This document shows positions 41,594 to 50,049 of a DNA stretch of 64,000 bases, piece by piece. Origin of the DNA: an uncultured Blautia sp. (GTDB lineage: Bacteria > Bacillota > Clostridia > Lachnospirales > Lachnospiraceae). Position 1 is the first letter of the stretch. Every line of letters starts with the position of its first letter. Both the position numbers and the translations under genes were made by a program. The stretch spans positions 62,001 to 126,000 of the forward strand of contig CALCDJ010000056.1 in NCBI GenBank assembly GCA_937900135.1, read 5' to 3'. Below the pieces are notes generated by a model. It did no database searches. It was not told where the DNA came from and saw nothing but the letters and a program-made list of their open reading frames with translations.

Positions 41594-43474
41594 TTAGACT
41601 TCTTTGTAATCTGCATCTACGACATCATCGCCATAGCCAGCTTCATTGCCGCCCTGGGAAGCGTTTCCGCCCATGTTGCCCATGTCCGGACCAGCTCCGT
41701 TCTGCTGCTGTGCCTGCTCATACATTTTGGAGAAGAGCTTCTGCGCACTTTCCATCATTTTTTCCTGAGCTGCTTTGATATCTGCTACCTGAGCATCTGT
41801 CATTTCTTCTACATTAGCAGTCTGGGACAGTAAATCCTTCAGTGCATTTAAATCAGCTTCTACTGCTGCTTTATCGTTTGCATCCAGTTTGTCTCCTGCT
41901 TCCTTCAGCGCATTCTCAACCTGGAATACCATGGAATCTGCATTGTTTCTTGTATCAATAGCATCTTTACGTTTCTTATCCTGTGCCTCAAATTCAGCGG
42001 CTTCTTTTACTGCCTTGTCGATTTCAGAATCAGACATGTTGGAACCTGCAGTAATGGTGATGTGCTGTTCTTTTCCTGTTCCAAGGTCTTTTGCAGATAC
42101 GTTTACGATACCGTTGGCATCAATATCGAAGGTAACCTCGATCTGCGGAACACCACGACGTGCTGGCGGGATTCCATCCAGACGGAACTGGCCTAAGGAT
42201 TTGTTATCTCTTGCGAACTGACGCTCACCCTGAACTACGTTGATGTCTACTGCTGTCTGGTTATCAGCTGCTGTGGAGAAGATCTGGCTCTTCTTGGTAG
42301 GGATGGTTGTATTTCTCTCGATCAGACGAGTTGCAATACCGCCCATAGTCTCGATGGACAGAGACAGCGGGGTAACGTCCAGAAGAAGGATATCCCCTGC
42401 GCCTGCATCTCCGGCTAATTTACCACCCTGTACGGAAGCACCAAGTGCAACACATTCATCTGGGTTCAGAGATTTGCTTGGCTCCTTGCCGGTAATCTGT
42501 TTTACTTTATCCTGTACAGCAGGAATACGTGTGGAACCACCAACCAGGAGTACCTGGCCAAGTTCGGAAGCGTTGATACCTGCGTCAGAAAGAGCACGAC
42601 GAACTGGTTCTGCAGTCTTTTCTACCAGATCATGAGTCAGCTCATCAAATTTTGCTCTGGTAAGATTCATATCAAAATGTTTCGGACCTTCTGCTGTTGC
42701 AGTGATAAATGGCAGGTTGATGTTTGTTGTTGTGGCAGAAGAAAGTTCTTTTTTCGCTTTTTCTGCTGCTTCTTTCAATCTCTGAAGAGCCATTTTATCT
42801 GTGCTTAAATCTACACCTTCTGCTTTTTTGAATTCAGAAAGCATGTAATCTGTAATCTTCTGGTCGAAATCATCTCCACCAAGACGGTTGTTACCTGCTG
42901 TGGAAAGAACCTCAATTACACCATCACCGATTTCAATAATGGAAACGTCGAAAGTACCGCCGCCAAGGTCGTATACCATGATCTTCTGTTCTTTTTCGTT
43001 GTCAAGACCATATGCCAGAGCTGCTGCAGTAGGCTCGTTGATGATACGTTTTACATCAAGTCCAGCAATCTTACCTGCATCCTTGGTTGCCTGACGCTGT
43101 GCATCATTGAAGTAAGCAGGAACTGTGATTACTGCCTCTGTTACTTTTTCTCCCAGATAGCCTTCTGCATCTTTTTTCAGTTTCTGAAGAATCATTGCAG
43201 AAATTTCCTGTGGAGAATATTTCTTATCGTCGATGGTTACACGGTAGTCGCTGCCCATCTCTCTTTTAATGGAAGAAATGGTTTTTTCTGCATTTGTAAC
43301 TGCCTGACGTTTTGCAGGCTCACCTACCAGACGTTCTCCTGTTTTTGTAAAAGCAACCACAGATGGTGTAGTTCTTGCTCCTTCTGTATTTGCGATAACG
43401 GTTGGCTGTCCACCTTCCATAACGGCTACACAGCTATTTGTTGTACCTAAGTCAATACCAATGATTTTTCCCAT
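41594..43474 (-). CDS. dnaK: Chaperone DnaK (Hsp70)
   Basis: A 626-aa Hsp70. The ATPase starts 'GKIIGIDLGTTNSCVAVMEGGQPTVI', and shows 'VYDLGGGTFDVSIIEIGDG' and 'VLLVGGSTRIPAVQ'. The linker 'DILLLDVTPLSLSIETMGG' leads into the substrate domain. The C-terminal tail is Gln/Gly/Asn-rich and ends 'DVVDADYKEV', close to the EEVD-like bacterial ending. It lies 132 bases after grpE, with no CIRCE of its own. GrpE is its exchange factor and DnaJ its co-chaperone. Confidence 0.97.
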   Translation of the reverse strand: MGKIIGIDLGTTNSCVAVMEGGQPTVIANTEGARTTPSVVAFTKTGERLVGEPAKRQAVTNAEKTISSIKREMGSDYRVTIDDKKYSPQEISAMILQKLKKDAEGYLGEKVTEAVITVPAYFNDAQRQATKDAGKIAGLDVKRIINEPTAAALAYGLDNEKEQKIMVYDLGGGTFDVSIIEIGDGVIEVLSTAGNNRLGGDDFDQKITDYMLSEFKKAEGVDLSTDKMALQRLKEAAEKAKKELSSATTTNINLPFITATAEGPKHFDMNLTRAKFDELTHDLVEKTAEPVRRALSDAGINASELGQVLLVGGSTRIPAVQDKVKQITGKEPSKSLNPDECVALGASVQGGKLAGDAGAGDILLLDVTPLSLSIETMGGIATRLIERNTTIPTKKSQIFSTAADNQTAVDINVVQGERQFARDNKSLGQFRLDGIPPARRGVPQIEVTFDIDANGIVNVSAKDLGTGKEQHITITAGSNMSDSEIDKAVKEAAEFEAQDKKRKDAIDTRNNADSMVFQVENALKEAGDKLDANDKAAVEADLNALKDLLSQTANVEEMTDAQVADIKAAQEKMMESAQKLFSKMYEQAQQQNGAGPDMGNMGGNASQGGNEAGYGDDVVDADYKEV

Positions 43475-43606
43475 GATTTTTTCCTCCTATATATCAATCT
43501 GCTTGTAAACTTTATGTGAAAAAGTTTGATCCAAAAAGTTCCTTCGAACGACCTTCGCACGAAATTCAAGCTGCGCCTTCGGCTTGCTTTCATTAAGTGC
43601 TCTAGG

Positions 43607-44233
43607 TCAGTTGGCTACTTTTACCATGCTGTGACGAACAACGAAATCTTTGTAGGTGTATCCCTTCTGGAATTCCTCTACAATAATGTTCTCGCCTGCA
43701 TTTTCGTCTTCCACATGCATCACTGCGTTGTGGAAATTGGGATCAAATTCCTTACCTACAGCTTCAATGGGTTTTACTCCCAGCTCATCGAAGGTGGTCA
43801 TCATCTGCTTGTAGATCATTTTCATCCCTTCTGCAAATGCATCCCCTTCTACTGCCTGGGCAAGACCTCTTTCAAAGTTGTCTACCACCGGAAGCATTTT
43901 TTCTACAATTTCTCTTGCTCCGATTACGTACATACTTGCTTTTTCTTTTTCTGTACGCTTACGGAAGTTGTCAAACTCTGCCATGCTGCGTTTCAGGCGA
44001 TCGGTCAGCTCTTCGATCTGCTGATCTTTCTTGTCTTTTTTCTTTTTAAAGAAGGAGGTTTTGGTCTTACCTTCCGGTTTTTCCTCTTCCTTTTCTTCTT
44101 CTTCTGCAGAAGCGTCCTCGGCTGTTTCTTCCTGTACTGCCTCTGCTTCCTCAGCTTCTGTTACCGGCTGTTCCACAGTTTCCTGTGTTTCCTCCGCCTG
44201 TACTTCAGATGTGGTTTTATTTTCTTCTGACAC
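43607..44233 (-). CDS. grpE: Nucleotide exchange factor GrpE (GTG start)
   Basis: A 208-aa protein. The first 70 residues are a Glu-rich disordered tail, then Lys-rich, followed by the dimer helix 'DQQIEELTDRLKRSMAEFDNFRKRTEKEK' and the beta-domain signature 'FDPNFHNAVMHVEDENAGENIIVEEFQKGYTYKDFVVRHSMVKVAN'. It releases ADP from DnaK. The start is GTG at 44231-44233, 18 bases after the hrcA stop. Confidence 0.95.
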   Translation of the reverse strand: MSEENKTTSEVQAEETQETVEQPVTEAEEAEAVQEETAEDASAEEEEKEEEKPEGKTKTSFFKKKKDKKDQQIEELTDRLKRSMAEFDNFRKRTEKEKASMYVIGAREIVEKMLPVVDNFERGLAQAVEGDAFAEGMKMIYKQMMTTFDELGVKPIEAVGKEFDPNFHNAVMHVEDENAGENIIVEEFQKGYTYKDFVVRHSMVKVAN

Positions 44234-44251
44234 TCTGTCTCTACCGCCTTT

Positions 44252-45292
44252 CTACGTTTTCTTTTTAAATACCTGATCAAGTTCCACCTTCAGGGTCTTT
44301 AAATTATCTACTACATTTTCGTAATCCATTCGCTTCGGGCCGATGATTCCGATGGTTCCATGCATCCCCTCACCCAGTTCATAGGTAGCCGTTACCACAC
44401 TACAGTCCTTCATGGTCTGAATGGGCATTTCGTCTCCGATGTATACCTGGATTCCGGTATTCTCCGTATCGGACATCCGATCCTTTACCAGATCGATCAG
44501 TTGATTCTTCTCCTCAAAGGTGGAAATCAGTTCGCTGGCCTTACTTTTATCGGAAAGCTCCGGATATTTAAAAATGTTCGTGGCACCTGATGTATATATT
44601 TCCAGATCCTCCTCATCCACATGAATGGTAGCTGCAACTGCATCCAGCACTGTGGCCACCAGACCGCTGTGGATTCCGGCCTGTTCCTTCAATCTTGCGA
44701 TCATTCCCAAGTTAATATCCTGAATGGGCAGGCCGTTTAAGTTGGTGTTTAACAGAAGATTTAATTTCAGGATGGTTTCATCATCCATTTCTTCATCCAG
44801 ATTGATGATCTGGTTTCGGATCACATTTCCCTCACAGACCACAACGGCCACCAGCTGATGGTCATTGACTCTGGAAAGCTGAATAAATTTCAAACGGCTT
44901 CCGCTGTACTGGGGAACGGAGATCATTGCCGCGTAATTGGTATTGGACGCAAGTACCTTCGCCACCTGCTTAAGTACCTTCTCCATCTTATCCGTCTTCT
45001 CTATCATAAGATTCCGGATTTCTGCAATTTCATCCTCTTTTTCCTTCATTAATTCATCAACATAGAGGCGGTAGCCTTTATCCGATGGAATTCGTCCGGC
45101 AGAGGTGTGCGGCTGAATGATATAACCAAGATCTGTCAGATCGGACATTTCATTACGGATGGTAGCAGAACTGACATTCAGATCCGTATATTTGGAAATG
45201 GTCCTTGAACCAACCGGCTCTCCTGTCTCCATGTATGTTTTGATAATGGCCTTGAGAATCCTTTTCTTACGGTCATTTAACACTTCTTCCAT
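44252..45292 (-). CDS. hrcA: Heat-inducible repressor HrcA
   Basis: A 346-aa repressor that binds CIRCE; chaperonin levels tune its activity. The N-terminal winged helix 'LKAIIKTYMETGEPVGSRTISKYTDLNVSSATIRNEMSDLTDLGYIIQPHTSAGRIPSDKGYRLYVD' is typical, as is the C-terminal 'GTIGIIGPKRMDYENVVDNLKTL'. I chose ATG 45290-45292 (9 bases after AAAGGAG); the longer frame to 45340 runs into CIRCE. It heads hrcA-grpE-dnaK-dnaJ and represses itself. Confidence 0.95.
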   Translation of the reverse strand: MEEVLNDRKKRILKAIIKTYMETGEPVGSRTISKYTDLNVSSATIRNEMSDLTDLGYIIQPHTSAGRIPSDKGYRLYVDELMKEKEDEIAEIRNLMIEKTDKMEKVLKQVAKVLASNTNYAAMISVPQYSGSRLKFIQLSRVNDHQLVAVVVCEGNVIRNQIINLDEEMDDETILKLNLLLNTNLNGLPIQDINLGMIARLKEQAGIHSGLVATVLDAVAATIHVDEEDLEIYTSGATNIFKYPELSDKSKASELISTFEEKNQLIDLVKDRMSDTENTGIQVYIGDEMPIQTMKDCSVVTATYELGEGMHGTIGIIGPKRMDYENVVDNLKTLKVELDQVFKKKT

Positions 45293-45333
45293 GGACTTCC
45301 GCTCCTTTCCTTTCCTGTCTTTTCTTTTTGTTG

Positions 45334-45360
45334 TTAGCACTCAGCTATGTGGAGTGCTAA
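45334..45360. promoter_or_regulatory. CIRCE operator of the hrcA operon
   Basis: A perfect 9-9-9 inverted repeat TTAGCACTC-N9-GAGTGCTAA between the promoter and hrcA. HrcA binding here should block transcription of all four chaperone genes until heat or misfolding stress. Confidence 0.97.
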
Positions 45361-45372
45361 CATCTATGATTT

Positions 45373-45401
45373 AAGATAGCACTGTTGTTTTCATTTGTCA
45401 A
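45373..45401 (-). promoter_or_regulatory. SigA-type promoter of hrcA-grpE-dnaK-dnaJ
   Basis: On the minus strand a near-perfect TTGACA (45396-45401), 17-bp spacer, TATCTT (45373-45378), with CIRCE starting 12 bases downstream. Confidence 0.85.
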
Positions 45402-45453
45402 TATGTTCTTTTAAAAAATGCAAAATTTCTTTTTCTAATTATTTTTCCAAAGT

Positions 45454-45482
45454 TTGTCACAATCCGCCCATTCCCGTGTTAT
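45454..45482 (+). promoter_or_regulatory. Putative promoter of the ECF sigma gene
   Basis: TTGTCA (45454-45459), 17-bp spacer, TGTTAT (45477-45482). No clear ECF-type -35 (AAC) and CGT -10 pair was recognised, so autoregulation is not shown. Confidence 0.45.
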
Positions 45483-45542
45483 ATTTATAGCTAGATGCCA
45501 AAGTCAAACGGTTAGAAATCACATGGGAAGGAGGGAGAACAT

Positions 45543-46034
45543 TTGGATCAGACTCAATGGAAGCTTATTTATGAGACCTACCAGCGTTCTCTGTTTCTGT
45601 ATGCCCTCTCTCTTACCAAAAATGTTCCCGATGCGGAAGATCTGATTCAGGAAACCTTTTTGAAAGCATTTCTTTCTTATAAAGAAACGGGAAGTCTGAA
45701 AGCATGGCTGATCACCGTCTTAAAAAATGAATTTTTAAATTTATGCAGAAAACGTCAAAAAGAAATTCTGGATAACAAAGAATGCTTCTCTCAACAACAG
45801 GCAGCCTCTGAGGAACTGCTCCAGAAGATCATCCACCAGGAAGAACGACGGACTCTTCTTTATGCCATCATGGAACTTCCCCTTCTTTCCAAAGAAATCC
45901 TTATGGAAAGCATTTATTTTCACATAGCGGACTCGGAGATCGCTGCTATGCACCATCTGACCCAGGAAAATGTACGGCAAATCCGTTCTCGCGCAAAGAA
46001 AAAAATATTAAAACGATTGGAGGGAACACTATGA
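45543..46034 (+). CDS. ECF-type RNA polymerase sigma factor (TTG start)
   Basis: A 163-aa sigma-70 factor with only regions 2 and 4: 'YETYQRSLFLYALSLTKNVPDAEDLIQETFLKAFLSY' (region 2) and 'MELPLLSKEILMESIYFHIADSEIAAMHHLTQENVRQIRSRAKKKILKRL' (region 4). The start is TTG at 45543-45545, preceded by a strong GGAAGGAGGG. Its stop overlaps the start of the next gene as ATGA, so it is coupled to a membrane protein that is probably its anti-sigma factor. The stimulus is unknown. Confidence 0.86.
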   Translation: MDQTQWKLIYETYQRSLFLYALSLTKNVPDAEDLIQETFLKAFLSYKETGSLKAWLITVLKNEFLNLCRKRQKEILDNKECFSQQQAASEELLQKIIHQEERRTLLYAIMELPLLSKEILMESIYFHIADSEIAAMHHLTQENVRQIRSRAKKKILKRLEGTL

Positions 46035-47050
46035 ACGAAAAAAAAGAACTATACAGCCAGAGCGAACAGGAAAAACTGAAGACACTGGAACAGGAACTTC
46101 TGCTTTTGGAAGAAGAACTCCCGGCATCTGGGGGTCTGGAGGAAAAAATCCAAAAAGCCATTACCCGAAAAGTCCGGCGGATCGTGTACCGGACACTTGG
46201 AGGAATGTTCCTTCTCCTCCTTGTGCTTCTTCTGGTCATCCATCCGGTGATGAACGCCTGTTTTCTCAATCCACTCAAGCTTCGTCAGGGTGACTCGGAT
46301 CTATTTCTCAAAACCCTGCAGTGTTACTGGGAAACCACACAGCCTTATGCCCATCCTATTTACGTAGATGTAAAGAAAAAAGGCTTCGGCTGCTATGATC
46401 TGAATTTCCAGTTTATTGACAACCGAAACGAGGTACGTTATGGAATCTCCAATGTACAGGCCGATTTAAACTGGGGCCATTATAAAAACTGGCAGGATCC
46501 CCAATTTCTTACCACCTTTACCGTAAACCGGTTCGACCAGACCTACCAAAAGCAGGAGGAAATCCTTGCCAAAATCAAAGAACTCCCCTCTTCTTCTATC
46601 CTTTATCTGTCTCTTGGAGCAGACACCCCAAAGTCTTATGAGCAGTTAAAGGAAGAAGACATTTCTCTTTCCTGGGTGGAAATTTACCAGCCAGACTGCA
46701 GTTTCCAGGGAGGCATTACCATTACCAAGGTTTTTTCCACCATGGAAGACCCCTCCAGGGAGGAATTTGGTGAAGAAGAGTTAAAAAATGCCTACCTTTC
46801 CAATCTGAACACGCTTCTGGAACACACCGAAGTATGGCGCTCCATGGAGCTTAAAAGCACTTCCAAAGTTTTTTCGCCGGGATATGGACCGGAACTTCTT
46901 CAGGAGTGCCGCGACAATCTGGAAACCACGGATGAGCTTTCCATCAAAAACTACTGTATCTTTGGTAAGCGTGATGCGATCATTTCCTATCTGGAAAAAG
47001 AAGAGTTCCTCTCGATCCAGGTAGACCAGATAAAATTAAGCGACTTATAA
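46031..47050 (+). CDS. Probable membrane anti-sigma factor
   Basis: A 339-aa single-pass protein: an acidic, helical cytoplasmic part (1-50; 'EKLKTLEQELLLLEEELPASGGLEEKIQKAITRKVRRIVYR'), one TM helix (about 55-75, 'GGMFLLLLVLLLVIHPVM'), then a 260-residue external domain. The layout fits the Sigma_reg_N/Sigma_reg_C type anti-sigma factors. The four-base overlap with the ECF gene supports this. No zinc-binding HxxxCxxC motif is seen, so it is not of the ZAS class. The gene 11 bases downstream is uvrB. Confidence 0.7.
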   Translation: MNEKKELYSQSEQEKLKTLEQELLLLEEELPASGGLEEKIQKAITRKVRRIVYRTLGGMFLLLLVLLLVIHPVMNACFLNPLKLRQGDSDLFLKTLQCYWETTQPYAHPIYVDVKKKGFGCYDLNFQFIDNRNEVRYGISNVQADLNWGHYKNWQDPQFLTTFTVNRFDQTYQKQEEILAKIKELPSSSILYLSLGADTPKSYEQLKEEDISLSWVEIYQPDCSFQGGITITKVFSTMEDPSREEFGEEELKNAYLSNLNTLLEHTEVWRSMELKSTSKVFSPGYGPELLQECRDNLETTDELSIKNYCIFGKRDAIISYLEKEEFLSIQVDQIKLSDL

Positions 47051-47061
47051 GGAGGATTCTC

Positions 47062-49047
47062 ATGGATCATTTTCAATTACACAGCGAATTTCAACCCACC
47101 GGCGACCAGCCTCAGGCCATAGAAAAGCTGGTAAAAGGGTTTCAGGAAGGAAACCAGTGCCAGACCCTTCTTGGGGTTACCGGTTCCGGTAAAACCTTTA
47201 CAATGGCAAACGTCATCCAGGCATTAAACAAACCCACTTTAATCCTTGCCCACAACAAAACGCTGGCAGCCCAGCTCTATGGAGAATTCAAAGAATTCTT
47301 CCCTGAGAATGCGGTTGAGTATTTTGTTTCCTATTATGATTATTATCAGCCGGAGGCATACGTTCCTTCTACGGACACCTATATCGCCAAAGATGCCTCC
47401 ACCAATGACGAGATTGATAAACTGCGGCTTTCTGCCACTGCTGCCCTTTCGGAACGGCGGGATGTCATTATTGTAGCTTCCGTTTCCTGCATTTATGGTC
47501 TGGGCTCCCCCAAGGATTTCCAGGATATGATGATCTCTCTGCGTCCAGGCATGACCAAAGATCGGGATGAGGTAATCCGGCAGCTGATCGACATTCAGTA
47601 CACCAGAAATGATATGGACTTTCACCGGGGAACCTTCCGGGTACGGGGAGACGTGCTGGAAATCTATCCCGCCAACTATACAGACCGCGCCGTAAGAGTG
47701 GAATTTTTCGGAGATGAGATTGACCGGATCACCGATATTGATGTGCTCACCGGCGAAATCAAGTGTCAAGATACCCATGTGGGCATTTTCCCTGCCTCCC
47801 ATTACGTTGTACCCATGGAACAGATCCTTCGGGCTTCCACTGCTATTGAAGCAGAGATGCAGGAGCAGGTGGCTTACTTCAAAAGCGAAGACAAGCTCCT
47901 GGAAGCTCAGCGAATCTCAGAACGTACCAACTTTGATATAGAAATGATGAAGGAAACCGGCTTCTGTTCCGGCATCGAAAACTACTCCCGGCATCTTTCC
48001 GGTCTCAAACCAGGAGAACCGCCCTACACTTTAATGGACTATTTTGGAAACGATTTTCTTCTGATCATCGACGAATCTCATAAGACAGTCACTCAGGTGG
48101 CCGGTATGTATGCAGGAGATCAGAGCCGGAAACAGACCTTGGTGGATTATGGGTTCCGGCTTCCCTCTGCCAAAGACAACCGTCCTTTAAATTTTGAGGA
48201 GTTTGAAAATAAAATCGACCAGGTACTTTTTGTCTCTGCTACCCCAGGGGAATACGAAAAGAACCATGAGCTTCTTCGTGCTGAACAGATTATCCGTCCC
48301 ACCGGTCTTTTAGATCCCAAGGTGGAAGTGCGCCCTGTAGAGGGACAGATTGATGATCTGATCAAAGAAGTCAACAAAGAAGTGGAACAGCATCACAAAA
48401 TCCTCATCACCACCCTCACCAAACGTATGGCAGAGGACCTTACCGATTATATGCGTGATGTGGGAATCCGGGTTCGTTATCTCCACTCAGATATTGATAC
48501 CCTGGAGCGCGCCCAGATCATCCGAGATATGCGTCTGGACGTCTTTGATGTACTGGTGGGTATCAACCTTCTTCGAGAGGGCTTAGACATTCCGGAAATC
48601 ACCCTGGTGGCTATTCTGGATGCAGACAAGGAAGGATTCCTCCGTTCCGAAACCTCGCTCATTCAGACCATCGGCCGCGCTGCGCGAAACAGCGAAGGCC
48701 ATGTGATCATGTACGCAGAGCATATGACGGATTCCATGAAAAAAGCCATCAGTGAAACGGAACGGCGCCGTTCCATTCAGAAAGCCTACAATAAAGAGCA
48801 TGGCATCACACCTACCACCATCAAGAAAGCAGTCCGGGATCTCATTGCTGTCTCCAAGGCGGTAGCAGAAACGGAACAGAAACTGGAAAAAGATCCAGAA
48901 TCCATGAGCCGTAAGGAACTGACGAAACTTATTGCCCAGGTGGAAAAACAGATGCGTACAGCTGCCGCTGAACTGAACTTTGAACAAGCTGCCCTGCTTC
49001 GAGATAAAATGATAGAATTAAAAAAGAATCTGGAAGAGCTTTCCTAA
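47062..49047 (+). CDS. uvrB: UvrABC system protein B
   Basis: A 661-aa DNA repair helicase-like protein. Walker A 'LLGVTGSGKTFTMAN' is at about 34-48; the DNA-gripping hairpin contains 'YFVSYYDYYQPEAYVPSTDTYIAKDASTNDEIDKLR'. 'LLIIDESHKTV' is the DEAD-type box, 'EGLDIPEITLVAILDADKEGFLRS' the sixth motif, and the C-terminal UVR domain ends 'AELNFEQAALLRDKMIELKKN'. With UvrA it verifies damage and recruits UvrC. It is the third gene of the ECF transcript; uvrA is not in the window. Confidence 0.96.
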   Translation: MDHFQLHSEFQPTGDQPQAIEKLVKGFQEGNQCQTLLGVTGSGKTFTMANVIQALNKPTLILAHNKTLAAQLYGEFKEFFPENAVEYFVSYYDYYQPEAYVPSTDTYIAKDASTNDEIDKLRLSATAALSERRDVIIVASVSCIYGLGSPKDFQDMMISLRPGMTKDRDEVIRQLIDIQYTRNDMDFHRGTFRVRGDVLEIYPANYTDRAVRVEFFGDEIDRITDIDVLTGEIKCQDTHVGIFPASHYVVPMEQILRASTAIEAEMQEQVAYFKSEDKLLEAQRISERTNFDIEMMKETGFCSGIENYSRHLSGLKPGEPPYTLMDYFGNDFLLIIDESHKTVTQVAGMYAGDQSRKQTLVDYGFRLPSAKDNRPLNFEEFENKIDQVLFVSATPGEYEKNHELLRAEQIIRPTGLLDPKVEVRPVEGQIDDLIKEVNKEVEQHHKILITTLTKRMAEDLTDYMRDVGIRVRYLHSDIDTLERAQIIRDMRLDVFDVLVGINLLREGLDIPEITLVAILDADKEGFLRSETSLIQTIGRAARNSEGHVIMYAEHMTDSMKKAISETERRRSIQKAYNKEHGITPTTIKKAVRDLIAVSKAVAETEQKLEKDPESMSRKELTKLIAQVEKQMRTAAAELNFEQAALLRDKMIELKKNLEELS

Positions 49048-49066
49048 GCTCTCCCAGATTCTCTTT
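49025..49066. terminator. Bidirectional terminator between uvrB and the DegV gene
   Basis: AGAATCTGG (49025-49033) pairs with CCAGATTCT (49054-49062), with a second inner stem AGAGCT/AGCTCT. It is followed by T5 on the plus strand and by U6 on the minus strand. The first arm lies in the last uvrB codons. Confidence 0.85.
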
Positions 49067-49936
49067 TTATTTCTGGTCTCCTGCAAAAAACAATGCAATG
49101 GTTCCCGGACCGGAATGAGCGCCAATGGTGGCACAGACCGGATTGATGATTACATTCTTGACCGGATATTTTTCTTTTACTTTCTGGATCACATATTCCG
49201 CATCCTCCAGACAATCTCCGTGGCTGACAAAAACGGTATCGCAGGAATCCCGAAAGCTTCCGATTTTCTCATCCATAAGACGGACCAGTTCCAGAAGGGC
49301 CTTCTTACGTCCACGCACCTTGCCAATGGGGACTAATTTCCCTTCCTCATCCACATGAAGAACCGGCTTGATATTCAACATTCCGCCTACGACTGCAGTC
49401 GTCCTGGAAATACGGCCGCCCCGATACAGATGATTCAGATCGTCTACGGTAAAGAGATGCACCATATGCTTCTTATTCTCTTCTGCCCATGCCCCAACGG
49501 TATCAAAATCTTCTCCTGCTTCCTTCTTCTGCTGTGCCAGGTAAACAAGAAGGCCCTGCCCCAGGGATGCACCAAGGGAATCAATCACCTGGATCTTCCG
49601 CTCCGGATATTCTTCCATCAATTCCTCTGCTGCAATCCGACTGCTGTTATATGTTCCACTTAAGCCAGAAGAAAAAGCAATGTGCAGCACATCCTTCCCC
49701 TCTTTCAGATAAGGCTCCATCAACCTGCGGACGCTCTCCGGATTCACCTGCGCAGTAGTCGGCATAGCTCCCTTCCGCATACGATCATAAAATTCGCCCA
49801 CCGGAAGAAAATTCTCATAGGTATAGTTCGTTCCATCCATCTCATAGCTTAAATATGTGCAGCCTACCCCGTGTTCCTTCATATACTCTTCTGGAAGATC
49901 TGAATTGTTATCTGTTGTAATCACATACTCACTCAT
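49067..49936 (-). CDS. DegV family fatty-acid-binding protein
   Basis: A 289-aa EDD-fold protein. Motifs are 'YVITTDNNSDLPEEY', 'TAQVNPESVRRLMEPYLKEGKDVLHIAFSSGLSGTYNSSRIA', 'VIDSLGASLGQGLLV' and 'SHSGPGTIALFF'-like 'GAHSGPGTIALFFAG' at the end. DegV/FakB-type proteins bind a fatty acid for FakA kinase. No fakA lies near, so the partner is elsewhere. The ATG at 49934-49936 is 8 bases after GGAGG. Confidence 0.9.
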   Translation of the reverse strand: MSEYVITTDNNSDLPEEYMKEHGVGCTYLSYEMDGTNYTYENFLPVGEFYDRMRKGAMPTTAQVNPESVRRLMEPYLKEGKDVLHIAFSSGLSGTYNSSRIAAEELMEEYPERKIQVIDSLGASLGQGLLVYLAQQKKEAGEDFDTVGAWAEENKKHMVHLFTVDDLNHLYRGGRISRTTAVVGGMLNIKPVLHVDEEGKLVPIGKVRGRKKALLELVRLMDEKIGSFRDSCDTVFVSHGDCLEDAEYVIQKVKEKYPVKNVIINPVCATIGAHSGPGTIALFFAGDQK

Positions 49937-50012
49937 GTCTGTTTCCTCCATCCTTCTTTTGGCAGTCCTTGCTGTTCTATGTGAAGTTCATTCATACTAT
50001 CAAACCTAGTTC

Positions 50013-50041
50013 ATCATACCACGTCTTGTGTTTTTTCGCAA
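50013..50041 (-). promoter_or_regulatory. Promoter of the DegV gene
   Basis: On the minus strand TTGCGA (50036-50041), 17-bp spacer, TATGAT (50013-50018), placed between the S41 protease stop and the DegV gene. Confidence 0.6.
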
Positions 50042-50049
50042 GAAAAATC

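Noticed and set aside
43526..44230. A Phe/Cys-rich 234-codon frame on the plus strand
   Set aside because: It is the reverse reading of the Glu/Lys-rich grpE sequence.
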